From: UBA7803 sp040219935
Lineage (GTDB): Bacteria > Pseudomonadota > Gammaproteobacteria > Pseudomonadales > Azotimanducaceae
Reading direction: 5' to 3'
Length of the DNA stretch: 64,000 bases
Assembly: GCA_040219935.1 (NCBI GenBank)
Contig: JAVJUA010000092.1
Span: forward strand, 1 to 64,000
A model generated the notes under the pieces. That model searched no databases and was not told the origin of the DNA. It saw only the letters and a program-made list of their open reading frames with translations. The position numbers were made by a program, and so were the translations under genes. Numbering within the stretch: the stretch's first letter is position 1; the number at the start of each line of letters is the position of its first letter. Shown here one piece after another: positions 41,886 to 51,200 of the stretch.

Positions 41886-42857
41886 TCATCTGACCAGCAC
41901 CAGCTTCCCCAGCACCCTGCCGGCGAGCTGGTCCTCGAACGCCTGCACGAACTGGGCGGCCGGACGCTCGGTGATGGGCGCCGGCGTCAGCCTGCCGGAG
42001 GAAATCCAGTCGACCAGGGTCGCCGCCAGCGGGCCGTTGATGTGCGGGTTCTGCCGGGCATCACCGCCCCAATCCACCCCGACGATGGCGCAGCGCTTCA
42101 GCAGCGGCAGGTTCAGCGGGATCTTCGCGATGGTGCCGCTGGCGAACCCGACCACCAGAAACCGACCGCCGGGTGAGAGTGAGCGCAACGCCGGTTCCGA
42201 CGCGTCGCCGCCCACCGGGTCGTAGACCATGAGCAAAGGTCTCCCCGCCAGCGCGGTCTTCAGGTCATCGCGCCAGTGCTCGGCGGTGTAGTCCACGGTG
42301 GCGTGAGCGCCGGCTGCCAGGGCTGAACGCCGCTTGGCCTCCGTGGAGGCGGCGCCGATCACGTGGGCGCCCATGGCTCGGGCTACGGCGATCGCCGCGG
42401 AGCCCACGCCGCCGGCGGCGCCCAGCACCAGCACGGTCTCGCCGGGCTGGAGATTTCCGCAGTCTCGCAGGCCGTAGATCGCGGTCAGGTAGTTGATGAA
42501 CAGACCGCCCGCCTGGGCGTCCGTCAGCGGTTCGGGGGTCGAGCAGCAACTGGCTTCATCGACGCACACGAATTCGGACAGGGCGCCGCTGGCGCTGCCG
42601 AACACCCGGTCGCCAACCGCCAGACGTGAGCATTCCGCGCCCACCGTCTCGACGACGCCCGCGTACTCACTGGCGGGACGGAATGGCAGCGGTGGTTTGA
42701 CCTGGTACAGACCCTGGATCAGCAGGCCGTCCACGAAGCCGATGCCGGTCGCAGTGACGCGCACCAGGACCTGCCTGGGCCCCGGACGGGGCGTTGGCAC
42801 GTCGATTTCCTTCAGCGAGGACGGCGGGCCGAACTGTTCGCATACGACGCTTCGCAT
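41886..42857 (-). CDS. Zinc-independent quinone oxidoreductase (MDR superfamily)
   Basis: 323 aa. N-terminal MDR catalytic domain (PRPGPRQVLVRVTATGIGFVDGL) without the zinc ligands of alcohol dehydrogenases; NADPH-binding GAAGGVGSAAIAVARAMGAHVIGAAS. Typical NADPH:quinone oxidoreductase or enoyl reductase of about 325 aa. GGAG precedes the ATG at 42857. Possibly expressed with the alpha/beta hydrolase gene upstream (42 bases) and the P450 downstream (73 bases). It might reduce an enoyl or quinone intermediate; inference only. Confidence 0.87.
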   Translation of the reverse strand: MRSVVCEQFGPPSSLKEIDVPTPRPGPRQVLVRVTATGIGFVDGLLIQGLYQVKPPLPFRPASEYAGVVETVGAECSRLAVGDRVFGSASGALSEFVCVDEASCCSTPEPLTDAQAGGLFINYLTAIYGLRDCGNLQPGETVLVLGAAGGVGSAAIAVARAMGAHVIGAASTEAKRRSALAAGAHATVDYTAEHWRDDLKTALAGRPLLMVYDPVGGDASEPALRSLSPGGRFLVVGFASGTIAKIPLNLPLLKRCAIVGVDWGGDARQNPHINGPLAATLVDWISSGRLTPAPITERPAAQFVQAFEDQLAGRVLGKLVLVR

Positions 42858-42899
42858 GGTGGACTCCAGGAACCTGACCGGGTTGAGCAGAATGGCCGA

Positions 42900-44063
42900 C
42901 TACCCGGCATCCAGGCTTTGCGGGGTGGAAGATTCACCGGATGAGCGCCGCGGCGCGACGCTCTCCAGAAAGACGCCGATGCGCTCGAACGCCGCCTGCG
43001 CTTCGGGCAGCCGGTCCTCGAAGATGTGCCACACGTGCAGCACGTGGTGCCAGGTCTCGAGCTCGGCCGGCGAGCCGGCCGCCCGTGCCTTGTTCACGTA
43101 GCGCCTGGCGTCGTCGATGAGCAGCTCCGCCTCGCTGGCGTGCACCAGCGTCGGCGGCAGGTTGTCGAGGTTGCCGTGGGCGGGTGACACCCGCGGGTCA
43201 CACGGCCGCACACCCGTGGTCAGCCAGCCGAACCACAGCGCCAGGGTCTTCGGCAGCTTCGCGAACGGCCGGAACATCGGCCCGAGCATGTGATCGCTGT
43301 CCAGATTTTCGAGGATGCTCGGCGACGACAGCGTGGCGTCGGTGGCCGGCGACAGCGCCACCGCCGCGTCGGCCCGCCGCAGCCCGACGTCGCGGGCCCA
43401 GGCGATGAGTGCCAGGGTGAGGTTGCCGCCGGCGGAGTCGCCGGCCACGAACAGCGTCGCCACCGGCGCGGCGCCCGCGGGCCCATGGTCGATGATCCAA
43501 CGGTAGGCCGTCTGGCAGTCGGCCAGGCAGTCGAGGCGCTTGTGCTCGGGCATCAGCCGGTAGTCCACGGCCAGCACCGAGGCGCCGGCGATCTCGGAGA
43601 GTCTGGCCGTGATCGGGCGATGGCTCATCGGCGAGCCCATGACGAACGCCCCACCGTGCAGGTACAGCAGGCGGCGACTCGGATCCGCACCCGGCGCGAG
43701 CACCCATTCGCCGGGCACCCCGGCCACGTCCACCGCGCGGATCTCGGCATCACCCGCACGGCCTTCGCCCATCTGGTCCATCGCCTCGCGCAGGCGCTTC
43801 AGCCGCTGCCGGCGCGGACCCTTCGGCGCGTTCTCACCCATGCGCTGCAGCAGCTCGACGGTTTCGAAGTGGGCGTCGCTCGGCGGTGGCGGCTCGCCGC
43901 CAGGCCGCTCGCCGTCGTAGCGGCTGAGATCGTCACCGCGCAGGTAGAACCGTGCCACCGCCCAGATGGCGACCGGTAGCAGCACCACCGTCACCATCCA
44001 GCTCACGATCACGGCAGTCCAGAACGCGGCCAGCAGCAGGGCCAGGGGGATGATCCAGTTCAT
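42900..44063 (-). CDS. Membrane-anchored alpha/beta hydrolase, hormone-sensitive lipase family
   Basis: 387 aa. Two adjacent hydrophobic segments (about 3-20 and 22-38) anchor the protein; the catalytic domain has the HSL motif H136-G-G-A and nucleophile S210 in GDSAGGN, with the late His in HHVLHVWHIFEDR. The start is ATG at 44063 with GGAG upstream; an in-frame ATG at 44129 gives a hydrophilic, unlikely leader. Members hydrolyse short and medium acyl esters. Placed with P450 and quinone reductase genes on the same strand, it may release an acid or alcohol for that pathway. Confidence 0.88.
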   Translation of the reverse strand: MNWIIPLALLLAAFWTAVIVSWMVTVVLLPVAIWAVARFYLRGDDLSRYDGERPGGEPPPPSDAHFETVELLQRMGENAPKGPRRQRLKRLREAMDQMGEGRAGDAEIRAVDVAGVPGEWVLAPGADPSRRLLYLHGGAFVMGSPMSHRPITARLSEIAGASVLAVDYRLMPEHKRLDCLADCQTAYRWIIDHGPAGAAPVATLFVAGDSAGGNLTLALIAWARDVGLRRADAAVALSPATDATLSSPSILENLDSDHMLGPMFRPFAKLPKTLALWFGWLTTGVRPCDPRVSPAHGNLDNLPPTLVHASEAELLIDDARRYVNKARAAGSPAELETWHHVLHVWHIFEDRLPEAQAAFERIGVFLESVAPRRSSGESSTPQSLDAG

Positions 44064-44153
44064 AGCAGCTCGCTCCGCAACGCGGCCATCGGGTCGGGAC
44101 AGTGTGGCGTGACGGGGCCGCTCACTCAAACACCCGCTGGAAGTTCTCCTTCC

Positions 44154-45047
44154 TCAGTACGCGGGCGGCGGTTGCCGGGGTGTAGAGGCTGGAGCGGCCT
44201 CCGCATCGTAAGCCGCCGGCGCCGCGGCGCACCGCACCGTCACCCGCTCGCCGCGGCGCGTCTCCGGGTAGTAGTCCCAGACCGCATGATGGTGCACGGC
44301 GCGGTTGTCCCACAGCACCAGCGTGTTCGGCCGCCAGCGCACGCGGCAGTGGAAGCGCGTGTTGGACTCGATGTGACGGTAGAGCATGCCCAGAATCGCC
44401 GCGCTCTCCCGGGGCGAGAGCTCGTTGATGCGCTCGGTGAACGGTTCGTTCACGTACAGCACCGGCTGACCGGTGTCCGGATGCCGGATCACCACCGGGT
44501 GGTTGGCGCTCGGGTAGGTCTGACCCGGCTGCAGCTCGACCCCGTAGGCCTTCAGGTCGCGCTGGCCGCTGTGAAACGCCGTCAGCCCCAGCAGCATGCG
44601 CTGCACGGCCGGGCTCAGCGTCGCGTACGCTGCCTGCATGTTGGCGAACAGGGTGTCGCCACCGCCCGATGCCGGCACCTCGGTGATGTACAGCGCGGAG
44701 GCCATGGGCGGGATGGGCTCGCAGGAGAGGTCCGTGTGCCAGCCCTCGCCGTTGGCGACCCGGGTCTTGGCGGTGATGTGGATATCGAAGATCTCCGGAT
44801 CGCCGCGCATGCCCAGGTTGGTCTTCGCCGGGTGTGTCTGCAGCTCGCCGAACAGGCGGCCGAACGCCTTGTGCTGATCACGGGTGAGCTGCTGGTCTCT
44901 GAACACCAGCACGAAGTGCTCGCGGAACGCGCGCCGGATCTCGTCGATCACGGGCGGCGTCGGGTCGCCGAGGTCGACGCCGCTCACCTCAGCCCCCAGG
45001 CTCGGGGTCAGCGGCTCGACCTCGATGTGTGCGTACTTAGGTTGCAC
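44154..45047 (-). CDS. TauD/TfdA-family 2-oxoglutarate dioxygenase
   Basis: 297 aa from a GTG at 45047. Iron ligands H104 and D106 (GEGWHTDLSCEP) and the distal His in the cluster 252-254 (NRAVHHHAVWDYY), with the 2-oxoglutarate Arg in PETRRGERVTVR. Length and N-terminus (LGAEVSGVDL) match TauD/TfdA, which hydroxylate taurine, 2,4-D or alkylsulfates with release of CO2 and succinate. It follows the thiolase gene by 12 bases on the same strand, so it is part of the thiolase transcript. A Pro/Ala-rich tail is extra. Confidence 0.88.
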   Translation of the reverse strand: MQPKYAHIEVEPLTPSLGAEVSGVDLGDPTPPVIDEIRRAFREHFVLVFRDQQLTRDQHKAFGRLFGELQTHPAKTNLGMRGDPEIFDIHITAKTRVANGEGWHTDLSCEPIPPMASALYITEVPASGGGDTLFANMQAAYATLSPAVQRMLLGLTAFHSGQRDLKAYGVELQPGQTYPSANHPVVIRHPDTGQPVLYVNEPFTERINELSPRESAAILGMLYRHIESNTRFHCRVRWRPNTLVLWDNRAVHHHAVWDYYPETRRGERVTVRCAAAPAAYDAEAAPASTPRQPPPAY

Positions 45048-45059
45048 GCACGAGCCCGC

Positions 45060-46301
45060 TCAGATCCGCTCGATGATGATGGCGGGCGCCATGCCGCCGG
45101 CGGCGCACATGGTCACCAGGCCCGTGGTCAGGTCGCGGCGCTCCAGCTCGTCGAGCAGGGTGCCGATCAGGATCGACCCGGTGCCGGCGATGGGGTGACC
45201 CAGGGCAATGGCGCCGCCGTTGACGTTGACCTTCGCCGGGTCGAGGTCGAGGTCGCGCATGAACTTGAACGCCACCACGGCGAACGCCTCGTTCACCTCG
45301 AACAGGTCGATGTCGTCGAGCGTCATGCCGGCCTTCTTCAGCACCTTGCGCGCAGCGGGCACCGGCTCGTTCAGCATCAGCTCCGGGCTGCCGGCGGCGT
45401 TGGCCATGGCGACGATGCGCGCCCGCGGCTTCCAGCCCTGGCCCCTGGCGTAGTCGGGCGAGCACAGCAGCACGCCACCGGAGCCGTCCACCACACCCGA
45501 GCTGTTGCCGGCGTGGTGCACGTGGTTGATCTTCAGGTCCGGATACGTGCGGCGAACGATGGAATCGAAGGTCTCGCCGGTCTCGTCCACGGCCATGGGC
45601 ATGAAGGTCTCGAATACCGGCGGCAACTGGGAGAGGCCCTCCAGCGTGGTCTGCGGCCGCGGGAACTCGTCGCGGTCCAGGGCCAGGGTGCCGTCCTCGT
45701 TGTAGACGGGCACCACGCTCTTCTTGAAGTAGCCGTTCTCCAGGGCGGCCTTGGCGCGCTGCTGGCTCTGGAAGGCCAGGCCGTCGACGTCTGCGCGGCT
45801 GATGCCCTCCAGCGTCGCGATCACGTCGGCGCACACGCCCTGATGCGGCTGCGGATGCAGCTCGCGCAGCGCCAGGTTGCCGGCGTCGAGCATGGCGCCG
45901 CCGCCCTGGGCGGCAAGCTGCGCCGTGTACGACATCATTTCGACGCCGCCGGCCACCACCAGGTCCTCCATGCCGGACATGATGCTGGCCGCGGCCATGT
46001 TCACCGAGGTGATGCCGGAGCCACAGAAGCGGTCGAGCGTGACGCCGCTGGCCTGCGTGTCCCAGCCGGCGGCCAGCAGCGACATTCGGGCGATGCACGA
46101 CCCCTGCTTGCCGCGCTGGGCGGAGCAGCCCCAGATGACGTCGTCCACCTCGGCGGTGGCGATGCCGTTGCGCGCCTTCAGGGCATTCAGCACCGTCGCG
46201 GACAGGTGCTGCGGGTGCAGATGGGCAAGCGATCCCTTGCCCACCTTGCCGATGCCGCGGGGCGTGCGGGCGGTGTCGATGATCCAGGCTTCAGTGGTCA
46301 T
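45060..46301 (-). CDS. Acetyl-CoA acetyltransferase/3-ketoacyl-CoA thiolase
   Basis: 413 aa. Catalytic triad visible: C93 (LDRFCGSGITSV), H369 (GGAIALGHPIAGTG) and C399 (TMCAAGGMAPA), with NEAFA before the His. It cleaves 3-ketoacyl-CoA with CoA, the last step of beta-oxidation, or makes acetoacetyl-CoA. The start is ATG at 46301 with CGGAG upstream; the frame continues open further upstream but without coding character. The operator-like palindrome at 46347 lies 46 bases before the start, shared with the divergent SDR gene. FadA5/FadA6-type steroid thiolases are possible relatives. Confidence 0.92.
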   Translation of the reverse strand: MTTEAWIIDTARTPRGIGKVGKGSLAHLHPQHLSATVLNALKARNGIATAEVDDVIWGCSAQRGKQGSCIARMSLLAAGWDTQASGVTLDRFCGSGITSVNMAAASIMSGMEDLVVAGGVEMMSYTAQLAAQGGGAMLDAGNLALRELHPQPHQGVCADVIATLEGISRADVDGLAFQSQQRAKAALENGYFKKSVVPVYNEDGTLALDRDEFPRPQTTLEGLSQLPPVFETFMPMAVDETGETFDSIVRRTYPDLKINHVHHAGNSSGVVDGSGGVLLCSPDYARGQGWKPRARIVAMANAAGSPELMLNEPVPAARKVLKKAGMTLDDIDLFEVNEAFAVVAFKFMRDLDLDPAKVNVNGGAIALGHPIAGTGSILIGTLLDELERRDLTTGLVTMCAAGGMAPAIIIERI

Positions 46302-46346
46302 GGCGTCTCCGGAGCGTGCAGTGAATGGGGTGACTGGCGCGCATTG

Positions 46347-46360
46347 TATAACGCGTTCTA
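46347..46360. promoter_or_regulatory. Second TNNAACNNGTTNNA operator (KstR-like)
   Basis: TATAACGCGTTCTA lies in the divergent intergenic region, 46 bases before the thiolase start and 86 before the SDR start. It matches the site at 15568 in 11 of 14 positions and in all fixed positions of TNNAACNNGTTNNA. On the minus strand TTATACAAT next to it could be the thiolase -10. A TetR-type repressor bound here could control both genes. Confidence 0.6.
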
Positions 46361-46445
46361 TGGAGACTGCAGGTCCCGGTGCCGGTGGCCATGCGCCCCA
46401 CCCGGCTCGCATACTTTCCACCTTTGAGGCACAGGGGGAGCAGCG

Positions 46446-47306
46446 ATGGACGACCTGCAGGGGAAGACGGCCTTCGTCACCGGCGCCGCCAGCGGCATTG
46501 GCCTCGGCATGGCGCGCGCCTTCGCCAGGGCTGGCATGCGCGTGATGCTGGCCGACATCGAGGCCGCGGCTCTGGCGTCGGCGGCCGACGGCCTGCGCCG
46601 GGACGGCGCCACCGTCGAGACCGTGGTCTGCGACGTTTCGCAGCGGGACGCGGTGTTTTCGGCAGCCGAGGCCACCCTCGCCGCCTTCGGCAAGGTGCAT
46701 GTGGTGTGCAACAACGCCGGCGTCACCAGCGGCGGCTCGATCGAGGACTGCTCCGAGCAGGACTGGAGCTGGGTGATCGGCGTGAATCTTCTGGGCGTCG
46801 TTCACGGCTGCCAGGCGTTCGTGCCGCATCTCAAGCGCCAGCAGGAGGGCGGCCACATCGTCAACACCGCCTCCATGGCCGGGCTGCTGGGCGGCATGGC
46901 CGCCTGGGGGCCCTACAACGCCACCAAGTATGCGGTGGTGGGTCTCACCGAGGTGCTGCGCCAGGAAGGCCGCAGCGGCGGCTTCGGCGCTTCGGTGCTG
47001 TGCCCCGGCGGGGTCAACACCCGCATCTTCGAGGCGCCCCGCAACCGCCCGCAGCGCTTCGGTCCGCAGCAGTCCATCGTCGCCGACGGCGTGTCGACCG
47101 ACGACCTGAAGCGGGGTCTGGACCCCGACGTGGTCGGCCGCCTGGTGCTGGACGCCATCATCGCCAATCGCCTGTTCATCTTCACCGACCCGCGCTTCAA
47201 GGCCCTGGTGCAGAAGCGCCACGACAAGATTATGGCCGACTTCGACTGGGCGGCCGCTTCCGCGGCGCTGGTGGACGGCGGCGCGCCCGGAGCCCAGCCC
47301 CGATAG
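46446..47306 (+). CDS. Short-chain dehydrogenase/reductase
   Basis: 286 aa. TGAASGIG (12-19), NNAG at 89-92, S143, Y157 and K161 (GPYNATKYA). The classical SDR core is followed by a C-terminal extension (residues 220-286) with LFIFTDPRFKALVQKRHDKI, usual in a group of SDRs linked to steroid or aromatic catabolism. GGGGGAG precedes the ATG at 46446. It is divergent from the thiolase gene across the operator-like site. Confidence 0.88.
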   Translation: MDDLQGKTAFVTGAASGIGLGMARAFARAGMRVMLADIEAAALASAADGLRRDGATVETVVCDVSQRDAVFSAAEATLAAFGKVHVVCNNAGVTSGGSIEDCSEQDWSWVIGVNLLGVVHGCQAFVPHLKRQQEGGHIVNTASMAGLLGGMAAWGPYNATKYAVVGLTEVLRQEGRSGGFGASVLCPGGVNTRIFEAPRNRPQRFGPQQSIVADGVSTDDLKRGLDPDVVGRLVLDAIIANRLFIFTDPRFKALVQKRHDKIMADFDWAAASAALVDGGAPGAQPR

Positions 47307-47310
47307 CGCC

Positions 47311-47664
47311 TCAGGCAGCGCCCCGCTGCGCCCGCCGCTCGCCCAGGAGCAGCACGGCGACGTCGCCGTCGACCCGGAAGCTCATGATCAGCAGGTAGGC
47401 CGTGAGCACCGGGATGCCGCCGAAGAAGCCGAGCACGCCCAGCGCGCAGCCGCCCGCCGAGAAGTGGTGGCGCCAGGCCAGCCAGGTTCCGGAGAGGATC
47501 AGAAAGCCGAGAAAGTCGACGTTGAACTGGCCCGGCCAGCCCATCTTCGCGATGTCGCCAAAGAACACGGGCAGCAGCCCCAGACCGTGGTTGGCGGCCA
47601 CCGGAATCGTGTAGATCACGACCGCCGCGAGCAGAATCACCAGAAGCACTCTCAAGGTCGTCAC
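47311..47664 (-). CDS. Small polytopic membrane protein
   Basis: 117 aa from a GTG at 47664 with AGGGAGA upstream. Three hydrophobic helices: about 5-26, 50-66 and 70-96 (LGVLGFFGGIPVLTAYLLIM), with the conserved-looking DIAKMGWPGQFNVDFLGFL between the first two. Its basic tail faces the cytoplasm. Unrecognised beyond being a DUF-type inner-membrane protein. Convergent with the SDR gene (four bases between stops) and divergent from the methyltransferase-like gene across the palindrome at 47713. Confidence 0.6.
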   Translation of the reverse strand: MTTLRVLLVILLAAVVIYTIPVAANHGLGLLPVFFGDIAKMGWPGQFNVDFLGFLILSGTWLAWRHHFSAGGCALGVLGFFGGIPVLTAYLLIMSFRVDGDVAVLLLGERRAQRGAA

Positions 47665-47712
47665 GTCACATCTCCCTGCGAAAGGCCACCATTGTCATCC
47701 GCCGGGGACTTG

Positions 47713-47741
47713 GTGACGATGACCTCCCAGGTCATCGTCAC
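47713..47741. promoter_or_regulatory. 29-bp perfect palindrome between divergent membrane-protein genes
   Basis: GTGACGATGACCT and AGGTCATCGTCAC form 13-base perfect arms around CCC. It lies between genes reading away at 47664 and 47810. No T-run follows, so an operator or mRNA hairpin is more likely than a terminator. No matching copy was seen elsewhere in the window. Confidence 0.55.
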
Positions 47742-47809
47742 GGCGCCCCGAGCGGTGCGCCAGGCGGTGGAAGGCCGGGAACCGGCATGCCGAGTCGAGG
47801 ACAGCAGGC

Positions 47810-48277
47810 ATGGACACGCATTGGCTCGAGCTGAAGATTCCGCCGCTGGCGCTGGTGCTGCTGGCCGCCGGCTGCATGTGGGCGGTGTCTGCCGCACTGC
47901 CCGGATGGCGGATCGACCTGCCCGGCACGACCACGACCTCGATCGCGCTGGGCGCGGCCGGGGTCGTCATCGCCCTGCTGGGCGTCGGCGCCTTCAGGTC
48001 GGCCGGCACCACCGTTGACCCACGGGCGCCGGATCGCACCGAGCATCTGGTCACGACCGGCATCTACCGCTTCACCCGCAACCCCATGTACCTGGGCATG
48101 CTGCTCTTGCTGCTCGCCTGGGGCGTGTACGTGCGCAGCGTCCCGGCACTGGCGCTCGTTCCCGCCTTCGTCCTGTACATGAACCTGTTCCAGATCGCGC
48201 CCGAAGAGCGCCACATGCGCGGCAAGTTCGGGGACACCTTCACCCGCTACCAGTCACGAGTGCGCCGCTGGCTCTGA
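47810..48277 (+). CDS. Isoprenylcysteine carboxyl methyltransferase-like membrane protein
   Basis: 155 aa with four to five transmembrane helices. The family signature is TGIYRFTRNPMYLGMLL and PEERHMRGKFGDTFTRYQSRVRRW, the SAM-binding C-terminal motif of ICMT/PEMT proteins. These methylate lipids or prenylated acceptors at the membrane; the bacterial substrates are mostly unknown. The ATG at 47810 has AGGAC upstream. Its last 38 bases overlap the end of the convergent RND gene. Confidence 0.85.
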   Translation: MDTHWLELKIPPLALVLLAAGCMWAVSAALPGWRIDLPGTTTTSIALGAAGVVIALLGVGAFRSAGTTVDPRAPDRTEHLVTTGIYRFTRNPMYLGMLLLLLAWGVYVRSVPALALVPAFVLYMNLFQIAPEERHMRGKFGDTFTRYQSRVRRWL

Positions 48278-51200
48278 CGCCCACCTGGCGCCGGCCCATC
48301 AACTCGTAGAACGTGGGCAGCACGAACAGGGTGAACAGCGTGCCCACCAGCATGCCGGCGGCGATCATCAGGCCGATGGCGAAGCGGGCGTTGGCGCCGG
48401 CGCCGAACGCCATGAGCAGGGGCACCACCCCGAGCACGGTCGCGAACGTGGTCATCAGGATCGGCCGCAGCCGCAGTCCGGCGGCCTCCAGCACGGCCGT
48501 GCGCCGGTCTGCGCCGTCCAGCAGCCGGTGGTTGGCGAAGTCGACGATGAGGATGCCGTGCTTGCTGATCAGGCCGATCAGGGTCAGCAGCCCCACCTGG
48601 GTATAGATGTTGAGCGTGGTCATGCCGAGCGCCAGCGGCACCACGGCGCCGAAGATCGACAGCGGCACGCTGATCAGCACGATCAGCGGGTCGCGGAAGC
48701 TGTTGAACTGGGCCGACAGCACCAGGTAGATGAACACCATCGATGCCGCGAACAGCGGCAGGAAGCTCTGGCTCTCCTCCACGAAGCGTCTCGACTCGCC
48801 GAGGTAGCCGGCGCGGAAGCCCGTCGGCGCCACCTCCTGCAGGGTGCGCTCCAGGAACGCGAGCCCATCGCCCAGCGAGTTCGGCGGGATCATCAGCCCC
48901 TGAACGGTCACGCTGTTCTGCTGCTGGAACTGCTTCAGGGTGTTGGGCTTCACCGACTGACTCACCTCGATGACGGTGGACAGGGGCACCAGGCTGCCGC
49001 TGCCGGTGCGCACGTAATAGCGCTCCAGCCACTCCTTGGTGAGGCGGAAGTCGCGGCCGGCCTGGGGAATCACCTTGTAGCCGCGGCCCTCGATGCTGAT
49101 GCGGTTGGTCTCCGCTTCCCCCAGCATGATCTGCAGGGTGCGGCCGATGTCCTCCATGGAGATGCCGAGCCGCGCCGCCAGCTCGCGGTCGATGCGCACA
49201 CCCACCTCGGGCCGGGAGAAGCGCAGGTCCTTGTTGACGAAGGCGAACATGCCCGACTGCCGCGCCCGCGCCAGCACCTCGTCGGCCACCCGGTCGAGGT
49301 CCGGATACCCGGCGTTGCCGGAGATCACGAACTGCACGGGGAGGCCCGACGCGGCACCCGGCAGGCCGCCGGCTGGGAAGGTGAAGATCTCGAGCCCGCT
49401 GATCGCGTCGTACTTGGCCTGCACCTCCTGGCGCACGGCCTCCAGGCTGCGCTCCCGCTGGCTCCACGGCTTGAGCTCCAGGCCGCCGAACACGGACGTC
49501 GGCTCGTTCACCTGCCAGGAGTGGGTCACCTCCGGCACGGTCCGCCAGGCCTCCACCATCTGGTCGAGGAAGTAGGTGGTGTACTCCAGGCTGCCGTAGT
49601 CGGGCGGCGTGGCTACCGCGAAGATGCTGCCGCTGTCTTCCTCCGGCGCCAGCTCCTTCTGCGCGAGCTGGTAGAACACGGGCAGGCTCAGGAAGATCAC
49701 CACGGCGAACAGCATCACCGCACCGCGGTTGTCCAGGCAGAAGCCGAGCCAGCGCTGGTAGCGGCCGAGCAGCTCGTCGAAGCGGGCGTCAAGCCAGCTC
49801 GCCACCGCCCCCTGATGCTCGTGGTCCTTCAGCAGGTAGGCGCACATCATCGGGCTGAGCACCAGGGCGACGACGCCGGAGATCACCACGGCGCCCGCCA
49901 GGGTCAGGGCGAACTCGCTGAACAGGGCGCCGGTCAGGCCGCCCAGGAAGCCGATGGGCAGGTACACGGCGACCAGGGTGAGGGTCATGGCGACCACCGG
50001 CCAGGCCACCTCCCGGGCGCCGGCCAGGGCAGCCGCCAGGGGCTGCTCGCCGGCCTCGATGTGGCGGTGCACGTTCTCCACCACCACGATGGCATCGTCC
50101 ACCACCAGGCCGATGGCGATCACCATGGCGAGCAGGGTCAGCAGGTTGATGGAGAATCCCATGAGCCAGATCAGGAACAGCACGGTCACCAGCGACAGCG
50201 GTATGGCGACGATGGGAATGGCCACCACCCGCAGCGAGCCGAGGAACAGCAGGATCACCAGCACCACGATCACCGATGCCTCCACCAGGGTGCGCACCAC
50301 CTCATCCAGCGCCTCGCCGATGTAGATGGAGAGGTCGGAGTCGAGAAATATCGACAGGTCGGCCGGGAGCTGGCCGTTCAGCTCGGCCACCTTGTCCTTG
50401 ACCCGCACCGCCATCTCCAGCGGGTTGGCACCGGGCGCCTCGGTGATGGCGATGAACACCGTCGCCTGGCCGCTGGAGTAGACGGCGGAGTCATAGGTCT
50501 CGCTGCCAAGCTCCACCGTGGCCACGTCGCCGAGGGTGACGCGGCGATCGCCTTCCTGGCGCACCACGATGGCGGCGAACCGATCCGGGTTCTCCAGGTC
50601 GGTTTCGGCATCGACGCTGGCGCGCACCAGCTCGCCCCGGGTGGTGCCCGCGGCGGAGATGAAGTTGTCCCGCCGCACGGCGGCGTCCACGTCTGCGGCG
50701 GTGACGCCGAAGGCGGCCATCCGGGTCGGGTTCAACCAGATTCGCATGGCGAACTCGCCGACGCCGAGCACGCGCGCCTCGCCGACGCCCTCGAGGGTGG
50801 ACAGCACCGGCTGGATCGTGCGCACCGCGTAGTCGGCCCGCTGCTGCACGCTCATCTGCTCGCTCAGCAGCGCCAGGTACATCATGGCGTCACCGCCGGT
50901 GCGGTTGCTGACCACCGGGTCTTCCACCTCACGGGGCAGCTCGAAGCGGGCCTCGTTGACCTTGGTGATCACCTCCCCGAGTACGTCGGTGGAGTTCTCG
51001 CCGAGGCGCACCCATGCCTGGATCTGGGCGACGCCGGCATCGCTCTGGGAAGTGACGTAATCGACGCCCTTGGCAGAGGCGATGCGGCGCTGCAGCGGCG
51101 TCGTGACGAAGCCCTGAACGGTCTCGGCGCTGGCCCCGGGGTAGGCGGCGCGCACGAAGATGACGCTCTTTTCCACCTCCGGGTACTCGCGCAGGCTGAG

